From an uncultured Nioella sp. (lineage in GTDB: Bacteria; Pseudomonadota; Alphaproteobacteria; Rhodobacterales; Rhodobacteraceae), in the NCBI GenBank assembly GCA_947495575.1, contig CANLZL010000002.1, forward strand, positions 682,001-746,000: DNA of 64,000 bases, given 5' to 3'. This document shows positions 1-8,281 of this stretch, in pieces (position 1 is the first letter of the stretch; each line of letters opens with the position of its first letter). The position numbers were made by a program, and so were the translations under genes. Below the pieces are notes generated by a model, which ran no database searches, was not told the DNA's origin, and saw nothing but the letters and a program-made list of their open reading frames with translations.

Positions 1-321
1 ATTCAAAGCGATGGCAACTAATTCACTGCCGCCGCCCCCGACGCGGTCCAAAATGTCACGTAGCAAGACGCCTGAAAATTCCTGCGGACCATCAGTCCAA
101 GTTGTATGGCTTTCGACTGTTTGCCAATTCAACTCTTCCAGCATCGTCCGATCAAATTGCGCCTCACCGTCGCTATTCGAATGTTCCAAGTCCCCCCGGA
201 CAGTAAGGACGACATGGCCAGACGGTTGCTCCAAAGCCGTGGCCGCCGCCATCGCGGCAAATAATGGCATCACAAGCAGTGCAAGCAAGGCCGTTCGTAG
301 ACGGTAGAATTGATTTGGCAT
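1..321 (-). CDS. Periplasmic molybdopterin-dependent oxidoreductase-like protein, partial (3' end off window)
   Basis: The minus strand reads open from an ATG at 319-321 to base 1, giving 107 residues without a stop. The start is supported by GGAGA about 8 bases upstream. The N-terminus (MPNQFYRLRTALLALLVMPL...) is a signal peptide ending around AAMAAA. The mature part has a VVLTVRGDL strand, a FDRTMLEEL helix and a segment TTWTDGPQEFSGVLLRDIL. This pattern is typical of the small (about 160 aa) secreted proteins of the sulfite-oxidase/molybdopterin-binding fold seen in Rhodobacteraceae. The C-terminal part is missing, so cofactor binding cannot be judged. It is transcribed away from the tct genes and is probably unrelated to them. 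Confidence 0.6.
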   Translation of the reverse strand, partial: MPNQFYRLRTALLALLVMPLFAAMAAATALEQPSGHVVLTVRGDLEHSNSDGEAQFDRTMLEELNWQTVESHTTWTDGPQEFSGVLLRDILDRVGGGGSELVAIALN

Positions 322-674
322 GAATTTTCTCCAAAATCCCGGGTTTTGCGGCCCTGCCTTGCTAACAAGAGAAAATTGCCAATTGCTTAATCCTTTGCGG
401 AATAAGACACATTTGAAGAAGAAATGTATGCCCTGCTCTTTGTTCACAACGCAAAATGACACCCAATTCTCAGAGAAGATCAAATTTTATTGATGTCTGC
501 TCCAACGGCGCCATCCGCGCCAGGGGTCAAGAAACAGCCGTCACTCGACAAAAACACTTGCTCTTCCCACTGCCATTATTTTCCGCAGAGCATGGCGCCT
601 TTGGCTAAAGGAGTCCGGGCGGCGGCTGGCCTTCTGACCTCCGAAATCTTCAGACCGAGTTGCGTGATTTCAAT
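322..674. other. Intergenic region between divergent genes
   Basis: Together with the operator that follows, this is a 400-base gap between the minus-strand gene and tctC. It contains short open frames without a ribosome binding site or a recognisable product. No RNA gene or mobile element was seen. It presumably holds the promoter of the minus-strand gene and the upstream part of the tct promoter. Confidence 0.4.
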
Positions 675-695
675 TTTTGGAATAGTGTTCCAAAA
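675..695. promoter_or_regulatory. Inverted repeat upstream of tctC, likely IclR-family operator
   Basis: A perfect 8-bp inverted repeat, TTTTGGAA and TTCCAAAA separated by TAGTG, lies 26 bases upstream of the tctC start. A second short palindrome (GAAT-CAT-ATTC, 698-708) follows directly. TGGAA/TTCCA half-sites resemble known IclR-family operators, and an IclR regulator is the fourth gene of this operon. Autoregulation by that protein is inferred. Confidence 0.5.
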
Positions 696-721
696 TAGAA
701 TCATATTCCGGGAGGGAACGA

Positions 722-1723
722 ATGTACCTTAAATCCATCACTTTGGGCCTCGTCTCAGCCGCCTTGTTTGCAAGCAGCGCTGCCGCCGATTGGACCCCTG
801 ATAGACCCATCCGCATCATCGTCCCTTATGGTGCCGGAGGTGTCACAGACCAGATTGTGCGTGTTGTCGCACAAGAAATGGAACCCGTCCTTGGGCAAAG
901 CGTTGTTGTCGTCAATCAACCGGGCGCTGCCGGCTCGGTCGGAACGCAGGCCGTGATGGACGCCCCATTGGATGGCTACACATGGCTTTCAGGTGGGGTT
1001 CGCGACATCGGAACCTATGCCGTCGTCGGCACTCTCGATACCGGGATCGAAGATTGGAATATCTTCACAGTCGCAACCATCACAGGCATCCTGAGCGTCA
1101 ATAACGGATCCGATGTGGCTGATGTCTCGGGGTTTGTTGATGCAGTACGGACTGACCCGCAGTCAATGTTTGTCGCAACTGCCGGGATCAACTCCACCGG
1201 AGGCCAGGCCCTTGGCGCGCTGGCAACTGCGGCGGGCATTGAACCGGAACAACTGGTCTATGATGGCGGCAACCCTGCTGTGATGGCCACGGTATCGGGA
1301 GAGGCACAAGCCACTACGCAGTTGTCACTGACCCAAGCGGAAATGATCCGCGCCGGTCAACTGCGCCCCCTGGCCGTTTTTAGCAGCACACCGATGACGC
1401 TGGATGGCAGCGACCCAATTCCGTCCATCAACGATTTCTACCCGGACATTGCACCCACCGAAAACTTCGTCGGAATTTACCTGCCGATGGGCGTGCCGCA
1501 AAATGTTGTGGACCATTTGGCATCGGTTTGGGAAGAGACTCTCTCCGCATCGGAAGCTCTGGCAACTCTGTGCAGCACTCGTGGATGTGGCATTAACCTG
1601 AATGTCACAGAAGAAGCGCTTGAGGCTTCCATGCCTCTTGTTCAGGCGGCAGCCTGGGGCCTGTTCGAACGAAACGAGCATGCGGTTTCGCCTGCTGAAC
1701 TTGGCATCGCGCCGATTGAGTGA
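722..1723 (+). CDS. tctC: Tripartite tricarboxylate transporter (TTT) substrate-binding protein TctC/Bug family
   Basis: The 333-aa protein is the periplasmic receptor of a TTT secondary transporter and delivers an organic acid to the TctAB membrane pair. A signal peptide (SAALFASSAAA) is followed by the Bug-family opening RPIRIIVPYGAGGVTDQIVR. Residues around 40-60 carry the usual mixed motif before QSVVVVNQPGAAGSVG. Length is normal for the family. GGGAGGG at 710-716 is a good ribosome binding site for the ATG at 722. It is the first gene of tctC-tctB-tctA-iclR and overlaps tctB by 4 bases. The substrate cannot be read from sequence. The IclR, DapA-type and epimerase neighbours suggest a sugar acid or hydroxy acid. 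Confidence 0.9.
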   Translation: MYLKSITLGLVSAALFASSAAADWTPDRPIRIIVPYGAGGVTDQIVRVVAQEMEPVLGQSVVVVNQPGAAGSVGTQAVMDAPLDGYTWLSGGVRDIGTYAVVGTLDTGIEDWNIFTVATITGILSVNNGSDVADVSGFVDAVRTDPQSMFVATAGINSTGGQALGALATAAGIEPEQLVYDGGNPAVMATVSGEAQATTQLSLTQAEMIRAGQLRPLAVFSSTPMTLDGSDPIPSINDFYPDIAPTENFVGIYLPMGVPQNVVDHLASVWEETLSASEALATLCSTRGCGINLNVTEEALEASMPLVQAAAWGLFERNEHAVSPAELGIAPIE

Positions 1724-2217
1724 GCGGTATAGTGACTGACCAAAGCAATCATCGTGGCGCTGACCGATTGGTCGGCGCCACGATCGCCGGATTGGGCACC
1801 CTTGTGTTTATCGGCGCTCTCAACATGCCCACATTTGAAGAAAGGTCCGTCAGTCCGTGGACCGTACCCGGGATCTTCCCCGCCTTCGTTGGAGCCGTTC
1901 TTGCGCTGCTTGGCACTGCACTGGCCTTGCGCAACGCGCCGCCGATCCGTACGCAATCCAAGTCCGAACGCCCGCAAATGGGCGGCCTGATTGGCATGCT
2001 GGCACTCGGTCTGGCATACATCGCCCTTGTCGGGCACGTTCCCTTCGCACCGCTGACCATTGTCTTCTTGGCAGGCTTTGCACTGGTGTTTCGCCCTATG
2101 GCACTGTCAGGGCAGAGACCGTACTGGGCGATCGCGGGCGTTGCGTTATTTGTCGGCCTCATCGGCTTTGGCATTCCCACGCTTTTTGAAACCGTCTTTC
2201 TTGTAACACTGCCGTAA
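1720..2217 (+). CDS. tctB: TTT transporter small membrane subunit TctB
   Basis: The 165-aa protein has four hydrophobic segments, as expected for TctB, the small four-helix partner of TctA. The order is an N-terminal helix (LVGATIAGLGTLVFIGAL), WTVPGIFPAFVGAVLALLGTA, a middle segment at GLAYIALVGHVPFAPLTI, and a C-terminal pair ending in FETVFLVTLP. The start is a GTG overlapping the tctC stop (GTGA, 4 bases), implying translational coupling; a second GTG at 1732 is an alternative. It lies 6 bases before tctA. Confidence 0.85.
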   Translation: MSGIVTDQSNHRGADRLVGATIAGLGTLVFIGALNMPTFEERSVSPWTVPGIFPAFVGAVLALLGTALALRNAPPIRTQSKSERPQMGGLIGMLALGLAYIALVGHVPFAPLTIVFLAGFALVFRPMALSGQRPYWAIAGVALFVGLIGFGIPTLFETVFLVTLP

Positions 2218-2223
2218 GTCAAC

Positions 2224-3786
2224 ATGATTGAAGCCCTGCAAAATGTCCTGACGTTCCAATCCATTTTCAACGTGGCCTGGGCCACGCTTTTTGGCATTAT
2301 GATCGGCAGTCTTCCGGGTTTAACGGTGACGATGGGCTTGGCCTTGATGACCACAATGACCTACGCCATGGACAGCACTCAGGCCATTTTGGTTCTGTTA
2401 TCGCTTTATGTCGGTGCGATTTATGGCGGCAGCCGGACAGCCATCCTTCTGAACATTCCCGGCACACCGGCCAATGCGGCAACTGCTCTTGATGGGTTTC
2501 CCCTCGCTAGAAGCGGCCGCGCAAGTGAGGCGCTTGGACTAGCAACCACTGCCTCGGCTATTGGCGGGCTCATCGGTATTATCTTCCTGGCAACGATCTC
2601 ACCCATGCTGGCCAATATCGCGCTGAGCTTCGGATCTTTCGAGTATTTCTGGCTGGGGGTTTTTGGCATTCTAATTGCGGGCTACATGACGTCCGCCGAT
2701 GACCCGTTGAAGGGTTGGATCACTGGCTTCCTTGGTTTATTCTTTGCACTTGTCGGGCAAGAGACCATGCACGCCTACCCGCGTTTCACCCTGGGCATTC
2801 CAGAACTTACGGCCGGAATCTCTCTGATCCCTGCAATGGTTGGTGCTTTTGGTTTGTCAGAGGTGCTGGCCACGATGTCACGCCGCCGCGCAGAACTTGC
2901 AGGCGGGATCACGGGGCGGGTTGTACCCTCATTTGGCACGATCTGGCGCAACAAGGTCAACATCGTGCGTTCCGGTGTGATTGGCACCGGCATAGGCGTT
3001 ATTCCCGGCGTTGGCGAAGATGTCGGTGCTTGGGTCAGCTATGCAGCGGCTCGCCAATCAAGCAAATCGCCAGACGAGTTTGGCAAGGGATCGACCGAGG
3101 GGCTTATCGCGGCAGAGACCGGGAATAATGCCGCTATTTCTGGCGCAATTGTTCCCGCTCTTACCCTTGCAGTCCCTGGTTCGGCGCCTGCGGCAATCCT
3201 GCTTGCCGCAATGTACATACACAACATCCGCCCGGGTCCATTCATCATGTTTGAAAACCCGACTTTCGTGTACGAGGTTTTCTGGATCCTTGCTCTTGCC
3301 TCTCTGGCGATGTTGGTATTCGGGCTGCTGTTGACCCGCCCGCTTCTGATGCTTTTGCGCGTGGATCGCGAATACCTCATGCCGGTTGTTTTCATCCTTT
3401 GCGTGATTGGCCCGTATGCGCTGTCACAGCGTGTGTTCGACATCTACGTGATGGGCTTTTTCGGGGTCCTAGCGTTCATTTTGCGCCAACAAAAATTCCC
3501 AATGGCCCCGCTCATTCTGGGCATTATTTTAGGCGACCTTATCGATCAGAATTTTCGACGGTCGCTTCGCATTGCGGATGGGGATGTGTTGGCCTTTGTC
3601 GAACGCCCGCTAAGCGCGATGTTTGCCTTGCTTTGCCTTTTAACTTTCCTGGCCGCAATTCCATCTGCACGGCGGTTGCTCATGTGGCCTTGGCGATCTA
3701 GGGCGAGCGAGCGCGAGGCCCCAGAAATCCAGAAATCGGAACCGGTTGGAACCGCCGGTTCCCGCGAGAAAAAGGAGCAGACATAA
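2224..3786 (+). CDS. tctA: TTT transporter large membrane subunit TctA
   Basis: The 520-aa, strongly hydrophobic protein is the translocating subunit of the TTT transporter. Features typical of TctA are the early GIMIGSLPGLTVTMGLAL motif, the SRTAILLNIPGTPANAATALDG signature with its LPG/IPGT-type loops, and the internal repeat GIGVIPGVGEDVGAWVSYA. Length is normal for the family. It probably works as a cation symporter powered by the membrane potential, with TctC supplying the ligand. The last residues are charged and cytoplasmic (SEPVGTAGSREKKEQT). Its stop codon overlaps the ATG of the regulator gene by one base. Confidence 0.9.
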   Translation: MIEALQNVLTFQSIFNVAWATLFGIMIGSLPGLTVTMGLALMTTMTYAMDSTQAILVLLSLYVGAIYGGSRTAILLNIPGTPANAATALDGFPLARSGRASEALGLATTASAIGGLIGIIFLATISPMLANIALSFGSFEYFWLGVFGILIAGYMTSADDPLKGWITGFLGLFFALVGQETMHAYPRFTLGIPELTAGISLIPAMVGAFGLSEVLATMSRRRAELAGGITGRVVPSFGTIWRNKVNIVRSGVIGTGIGVIPGVGEDVGAWVSYAAARQSSKSPDEFGKGSTEGLIAAETGNNAAISGAIVPALTLAVPGSAPAAILLAAMYIHNIRPGPFIMFENPTFVYEVFWILALASLAMLVFGLLLTRPLLMLLRVDREYLMPVVFILCVIGPYALSQRVFDIYVMGFFGVLAFILRQQKFPMAPLILGIILGDLIDQNFRRSLRIADGDVLAFVERPLSAMFALLCLLTFLAAIPSARRLLMWPWRSRASEREAPEIQKSEPVGTAGSREKKEQT

Positions 3787-4601
3787 TGTCTCTACAGATA
3801 ACCCAAACCCTCGCAGCGCTCGATTTTTTTTCAAAATCTGGTGAAAGCCATGCACTGGCAGACATTCAAAACGCTTTGTCCATGTCGAAAAGCGGTACAC
3901 ATCGGCTTTTGACGCAGCTTGTTGAGCGCGGCTATGTGGAACAGGATCCACGAACACAGCGCTATACCGGTAGCATGCGCCTCGCCGTATTGGGACTTCA
4001 GTTTTTGTCGAGCACAGGACTGAAGGATATCTGCCTGCCAGAACTTCGCCGCCTTGCCCGATTTTCAGGTGAACTGGTCCGCCTGGCAGCCCCTCAGAAA
4101 GACAGGTTGTTCTTCGTTTCCGAGGCGCAAGGGGCGACCAACGGCCTTCGGTTCGACGCAAACCTGGGCCGCGAAGTTGTTCTGCACGCAACCGCCGGTG
4201 GCAAAGCGTGGCTATCCACGATGCCCGAGGAACAGGCAATGCGGTATGCTTTGGCCGCCGGGTTTGAAATTGACACACCGCTTGGCCCAAATGCAATTGG
4301 CGACATCGAAACCCTTTTGAGGGATCTGCGCGACATACGGAACCGCGGGTTTGCGCAAGCCATCGAAGAGGCAGAAGCAGGCGTTACATCCATCGCAGCC
4401 CCAATTCGACTGGCCGATCCAACGAGCGAAGCTGTTGCAAGCGTCATTATCGTGGCGCCCGCCGTCCGAATGACCGAAACGCGGCGAGCGGAACTTGTTC
4501 CGCAATTGCTGGAGACCGCACACCGGCTTGGCGAGCTTTGGCCACTCCGAAATGAAGCGGCCGAAGCCCCAACAACAAAGGATCAAGAAGATGCAGTATA
4601 A
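3786..4601 (+). CDS. IclR-family transcriptional regulator
   Basis: The 271-aa protein has an N-terminal winged helix-turn-helix (about residues 5-65: TLAALDFFSKSGESHALADI...MSKSGTHRLLTQLVERGYVEQ). This is followed by the IclR effector domain (LRRLARFSGELVRLA, LHATAGGKAWLSTM, and the RGFAQAIEEAEAGVTSIAAPI signature near residue 195). Such regulators bind small acids and usually repress the adjacent catabolic operon. It sits inside the tct operon, sharing a base with tctA and overlapping the downstream lyase gene by 11 bases. Its probable operator is the inverted repeat at 675-695. Confidence 0.9.
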   Translation: MSLQITQTLAALDFFSKSGESHALADIQNALSMSKSGTHRLLTQLVERGYVEQDPRTQRYTGSMRLAVLGLQFLSSTGLKDICLPELRRLARFSGELVRLAAPQKDRLFFVSEAQGATNGLRFDANLGREVVLHATAGGKAWLSTMPEEQAMRYALAAGFEIDTPLGPNAIGDIETLLRDLRDIRNRGFAQAIEEAEAGVTSIAAPIRLADPTSEAVASVIIVAPAVRMTETRRAELVPQLLETAHRLGELWPLRNEAAEAPTTKDQEDAV

Positions 4602-5529
4602 CAAGGGTGTATTGGCCGCAAATCTTGTCTCCTTCGATGACAATGGGGGACTGGATACAAAGGATCTGATTCAGCGTATTCATCGGCTTAACGCGTATTC
4701 CGGAGTTACCGGCTACGTCGCAAATGCCTATGCGGGTGAGGGTCCAACGCTGACCAATAAAGAGCGCGAGACAGTGATCGCGCTTCATAAAGAGCACGGG
4801 CGGCCCGAGCAGATCGTAGTTGCGGCCATATTGGATATCTCGACGGCGGGCGCTGTTGCCCAAGCGAAAGCTGCGGCAAGTGTCGGGGCGGATGCGTTGT
4901 TGATTTGCCCTCCGATCGCCTCTAGTTGGACGGCTGCGGCCAGCCCTGACATTGCAATCGCGTACCACAAAGCAATTTCTGACGGAGTCGATCTGCCGGT
5001 ATTTCTGTTTCAGCTTGCAGTGGGCGATCCTACCTCCTACCCGCACGACCTCCTCATGCAGCTTGTCGAAACCATCCCGAATGTGGTTGGCGTAAAAATG
5101 GCACAGGCCAATGACACCGTGCGATATGATCAGGATTATCTGGCCCTAACCGCCCATAATCGAGACATCATTTGTCTCCCGGCGGTGGGGACGGCAATGT
5201 TTGCAAATCTTATGACCGGCGCAGACGGGTTGTTGACCGGGCTTGCGTGCCTGTTCCCGGAGGAGGTTGTCGGGCTTTATGATGCGGTGGAACGGGGTGA
5301 TGTGGCGACGGCGCGGGCGATCCATTTCAGGCTCGCCCAAATCAATTTCGCGATCTACCGACAGCCTTACGTTGACCTTCATACACGCTACAAGGAACTG
5401 GCCTTCGCACTTGGTGCGGTTTCCTCTCCGGTAGTGCGTGGCCCACAAGTACGCGTCAGCGCGCAAGAGCAGGCCCAGCTGCGAAAACTTTTGAACGATG
5501 CCCAATTTACTGCCCATGCGGCTGAATAA
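4591..5529 (+). CDS. Dihydrodipicolinate synthase (DapA)-family lyase/aldolase
   Basis: A 312-aa class I aldolase-fold protein. The ATG at 4591 is chosen because AAGGA (4578-4582) is correctly spaced and homology begins at YNKGVLAANLVSFDDNGG; longer readings run into the regulator gene. The Schiff-base lysine is K169 in VVGVKMAQAND. The usual TPYY motif carrying the catalytic Tyr of true DapA is replaced by CPPIASSW, so it is unlikely to be the lysine-biosynthetic enzyme. Family members in such contexts cleave or dehydrate 2-keto-3-deoxy sugar acids. Its place after tctCBA and before an epimerase suggests it processes the imported acid. The exact reaction is unknown. Confidence 0.75.
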   Translation: MQYNKGVLAANLVSFDDNGGLDTKDLIQRIHRLNAYSGVTGYVANAYAGEGPTLTNKERETVIALHKEHGRPEQIVVAAILDISTAGAVAQAKAAASVGADALLICPPIASSWTAAASPDIAIAYHKAISDGVDLPVFLFQLAVGDPTSYPHDLLMQLVETIPNVVGVKMAQANDTVRYDQDYLALTAHNRDIICLPAVGTAMFANLMTGADGLLTGLACLFPEEVVGLYDAVERGDVATARAIHFRLAQINFAIYRQPYVDLHTRYKELAFALGAVSSPVVRGPQVRVSAQEQAQLRKLLNDAQFTAHAAE

Positions 5530-5577
5530 GATCTTTAGGTTGAGGATTGGGGTGTAACGGTTCAGGCGGGAGATGTG

Positions 5578-6537
5578 ATGAGAATACTGATTATTGGCGC
5601 AGGCGGAATGATTGGCGGTCGACTTGCGCAGAAACTGGTCGATGCAGGTGCACTTGGCGAACGCCCAATCAGTGCGATGTGCTTAACCGATGTTGTTCGA
5701 CCTGTTCCCCTCCCTGCCAATTTCAACGTCGAGACCTACGCATCAGACCTTCGGAACGCAAAAGACCGGGAAAAGATGTTGGCATTCTCAGCCGATGTGA
5801 TTTTCAATCTTGCAGCGGTTGTTTCAGGTCAGGCCGAGGCGAATTACGAACTTGGAATGGAGGTCAACGTTCTTGCGACAGCAACATTCCTTAATGACAT
5901 TCGCTTGTCAGGCAAAAAACCCATCGTTGTCGGCACCTCTTCCATCGCAGTTTACGGTGGGTTGCTTCCCGATATCGTGCCAGATCACTTTCGGCTAACG
6001 CCGCAATCCTCTTATGGCACCCAAAAGGCGATTGTCGAATTATTGATGGGCGACCATGCCCGCAGAGGGCATTTCGATGCGCGCAATGTAAGGTTGCCGA
6101 CGATCACGGTTCGCCCAGGCAAACCCAATAAAGCGGCTTCAAGTTTTGTCTCCGGCATCATCCGTGAGCCGTTGAATGGCCAAGCAACCGTGCTTCCCGT
6201 TCCGCAAGACACTGAAATGTGGGTCGCGTCACCTGATTGTGCGGTGAAAACGCTTCTACATCTGGCAACCTTACCTGCCGGCGTTTTGCCCCCCGGCGTC
6301 ACAGTTAGTGGGCGCGGTTTAACCGTTTCTGTTTCAGACATGTTGGCGGCTCTGGAACGGGTCGGCGGCAAACAGGCCGTAAAGCTCGTTCACGAAATCC
6401 ATGACCCGACGATTTCATCGATTGTAGGGTCTTGGCCCAAGGCATTGGACTGTCGCGAGGCGGCTGAGCTTGGATTTCCGATTGATGAAAGTGTCGACAC
6501 AATTATCCGCGCATATAGCAATGAAATCGCTGTCTGA
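5578..6537 (+). CDS. NAD-dependent epimerase/dehydratase family protein, D-erythronate dehydrogenase (DenD)-like
   Basis: An extended SDR of about 319 aa with the NAD-binding motif GAGGMIGGRLAQKL near residue 8 and the catalytic pattern SSIAVYGG ... SSYGTQKAIVE (Tyr and Lys of YxxxK). The Y-G-T-Q-K region and VRLPTITVRPGKPNKAASSF match proteins annotated as D-erythronate dehydrogenase, which oxidises C2 of tetronic acids. The ATG at 5578 is preferred over the overlapping GTG at 5575; GGCGGGAG lies just upstream. No OtnK/OtnC partner is present, so a tetronate pathway cannot be completed here. It is the last gene before a strong terminator. Confidence 0.7.
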   Translation: MRILIIGAGGMIGGRLAQKLVDAGALGERPISAMCLTDVVRPVPLPANFNVETYASDLRNAKDREKMLAFSADVIFNLAAVVSGQAEANYELGMEVNVLATATFLNDIRLSGKKPIVVGTSSIAVYGGLLPDIVPDHFRLTPQSSYGTQKAIVELLMGDHARRGHFDARNVRLPTITVRPGKPNKAASSFVSGIIREPLNGQATVLPVPQDTEMWVASPDCAVKTLLHLATLPAGVLPPGVTVSGRGLTVSVSDMLAALERVGGKQAVKLVHEIHDPTISSIVGSWPKALDCREAAELGFPIDESVDTIIRAYSNEIAV

Positions 6538-6566
6538 TTGGGGTCAAAGCCAACCAGTTACTTCGC

Positions 6567-6612
6567 CAAAGAGATACGCGCCTTATCTGCAGAAAAGGCG
6601 CGTATCTCTTTG
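6567..6612. terminator. Strong bidirectional intrinsic terminator
   Basis: A perfect 18-bp stem (CAAAGAGATACGCGCCTT and its complement) encloses a 10-base loop. It is followed by TTTTG on the plus strand and flanked by A/T on the other side. It lies between two convergent genes and should stop transcription from both the tct operon and the kinase operon. Confidence 0.9.
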
Positions 6613-6635
6613 TTTTGTATCAGTTTATTGAACTA

Positions 6636-8270
6636 TCAATCAGCATCAACAACACAAATTCCTTCGAAAAGACGCGCAACCGCCTCTGCGCCTGGATCGA
6701 CGAAACCGCTGAGTTGATCTTCGCTCAGGTAGGAGGAACGGCCCGCACGCGCCTTGGCCATCTTGGCCGTCCGGTCCGCGCCCTCTCGGGCGGCAGCAGC
6801 TGCGGCGCCCAAGCCATTTTCTAACACGTTTAGGGCCGGGTGCAGTGCGTCGACCATCGTTCGATCACCAAGTTCCGCGCCACCGATCTCCTGCATCCGA
6901 AGCATGCCGACCCTGAGTGCTTCCACCAGGTTCACCCCACTGGACGCAGCATCACCAGCCGCTGCAAACATAATCGCCAGAAGAACACCCGAAGAGCCGC
7001 CCATTGTCTGGCTCAGTTCCTGTCCAATGGCCCGGTATAGTTGTGTGTGATCTGCAAGCGGCAAGTTATCCAAAGAGGAGATCAGCGCCCGTGCCGCCCC
7101 CGCGAGGGTTGACCCTGTATCTCCGTCGCCCGCGCGCGCATCCAAGGCATTCAGATCCGCCTCGGCAGCGATCAGAATCTCACAACACTGCGTCAGGAAC
7201 GCCCGTGTTGCGGGATGATCTGAAGGCATTGGGCGGATGGGTCGCAAGCCGTCCGGCAGCTCAATGGTCGAAACTGTCGAAATAGCCTTTATGCCGGGCC
7301 AGGCGACCAATGGTGTCGGAACGCCAAGCAGCGCGAAATCAGCCTGAGATTTTTCAAGCAAAGTCACGGAAAAACCGCGCATCTCCAAGGACGTCATCAT
7401 TGTTGCCGGCCCAACCACATGCGTGATCTGATCTGCGATGGAGGACCGCACAAGCTCATAGGCCAGAACCTGCATTTCCAACACTGATGTCCCACCCAGA
7501 TTGTTTAGCAGGGCGACATAGGTTTTTCCCGGCTTCATCACACTGGCCAGCCGGTCGCAGACCATCATTATCGCGCTTCGGGCATCACTGAACTCAACCT
7601 GTTGCGCGCCAGCCTCTCCATGGATACCCAGGCCCAGTTCCGCCTTGCCCGTGGGAATGCGGGCGTCTTTGGGTGCCCCGGGAATCGTGCATGTATCCAG
7701 CGACATCCCAATCGTCGCCACACGAGAGATCACGTTGCGCGCGGCCTTGGTCACGGTGGAAAGATCCGCGCCGCTCTCGGCCAGCGCTCCTGCAACCTTA
7801 TGAACGAACAATGTGCCGGCAACGCCACGCGCCTGTGGCAGATCAGGCAACGCGATATCATCATCGACCACCACCATTTCGACCTTGAGGCCAAAGGCAC
7901 GGGCCCGTTCCGCAGCCAACCCGAAGTTCAGACGGTCCCCGGTGTAGTTCTTGACAACAAGCAGACATCCCGCAGGGCCAGTCACGGCCAGAATTCCCGC
8001 CAGAACAGCATCAACCGAGGGGGACGCAAAAACATCGCCGCAAATGGCGGCAGTCAGCATGGCTTCGCCCACAAAGCCCGCATGCGCTGGTTCATGACCA
8101 GCCCCCCCGCCCGAGACGATCGCCACTTTGGATTTATCCCAATCGGCCCGTAAGACGACTCGGATATGGGGAAAACCATCAAGCCGGGTCAGCAATCCAC
8201 CCGAGGTTGCGATTACCCCATCGACGGCTTCGGCGACGATATCTTCTTTTTTGTTTACGAATTGTGTCAT
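6636..8270 (-). CDS. Dihydroxyacetone kinase-type fusion protein (DhaK-DhaL)
   Basis: A 544-aa ATP-dependent kinase of the dihydroxyacetone/erythrulose kinase family. Residues 1-330 are DhaK: GGGAGHEP at 54-61 and the substrate-binding histidine at H217 in GIHGEAGA, which forms a hemiaminal with the ketose. The C-terminal third is DhaL, with the metal-binding DARAGDGDTGSTLAGA and MGGSSGVLLAI. The fused form uses ATP directly rather than the PTS. GGAGGACCC before the ATG at 8268-8270 fixes the start. It ends the ABC operon, 11 bases after the second ATPase gene. In this context it may phosphorylate dihydroxyacetone or an erythrulose made from an imported polyol; no polyol dehydrogenase is visible nearby. 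Confidence 0.85.
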   Translation of the reverse strand: MTQFVNKKEDIVAEAVDGVIATSGGLLTRLDGFPHIRVVLRADWDKSKVAIVSGGGAGHEPAHAGFVGEAMLTAAICGDVFASPSVDAVLAGILAVTGPAGCLLVVKNYTGDRLNFGLAAERARAFGLKVEMVVVDDDIALPDLPQARGVAGTLFVHKVAGALAESGADLSTVTKAARNVISRVATIGMSLDTCTIPGAPKDARIPTGKAELGLGIHGEAGAQQVEFSDARSAIMMVCDRLASVMKPGKTYVALLNNLGGTSVLEMQVLAYELVRSSIADQITHVVGPATMMTSLEMRGFSVTLLEKSQADFALLGVPTPLVAWPGIKAISTVSTIELPDGLRPIRPMPSDHPATRAFLTQCCEILIAAEADLNALDARAGDGDTGSTLAGAARALISSLDNLPLADHTQLYRAIGQELSQTMGGSSGVLLAIMFAAAGDAASSGVNLVEALRVGMLRMQEIGGAELGDRTMVDALHPALNVLENGLGAAAAAAREGADRTAKMAKARAGRSSYLSEDQLSGFVDPGAEAVARLFEGICVVDAD

Positions 8271-8281
8271 TGGGTCCTCCC

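Noticed and set aside
490-732. Open frame of 80 codons before tctC
   Set aside because: It has no ribosome binding site, overlaps the inverted repeat and the tctC start, and its translation resembles no protein family.
4495-4590. N-terminal extension of the DapA-type protein
   Set aside because: The upstream reading lies inside the IclR gene and lacks similarity; AAGGA before ATG 4591 gives the better start.
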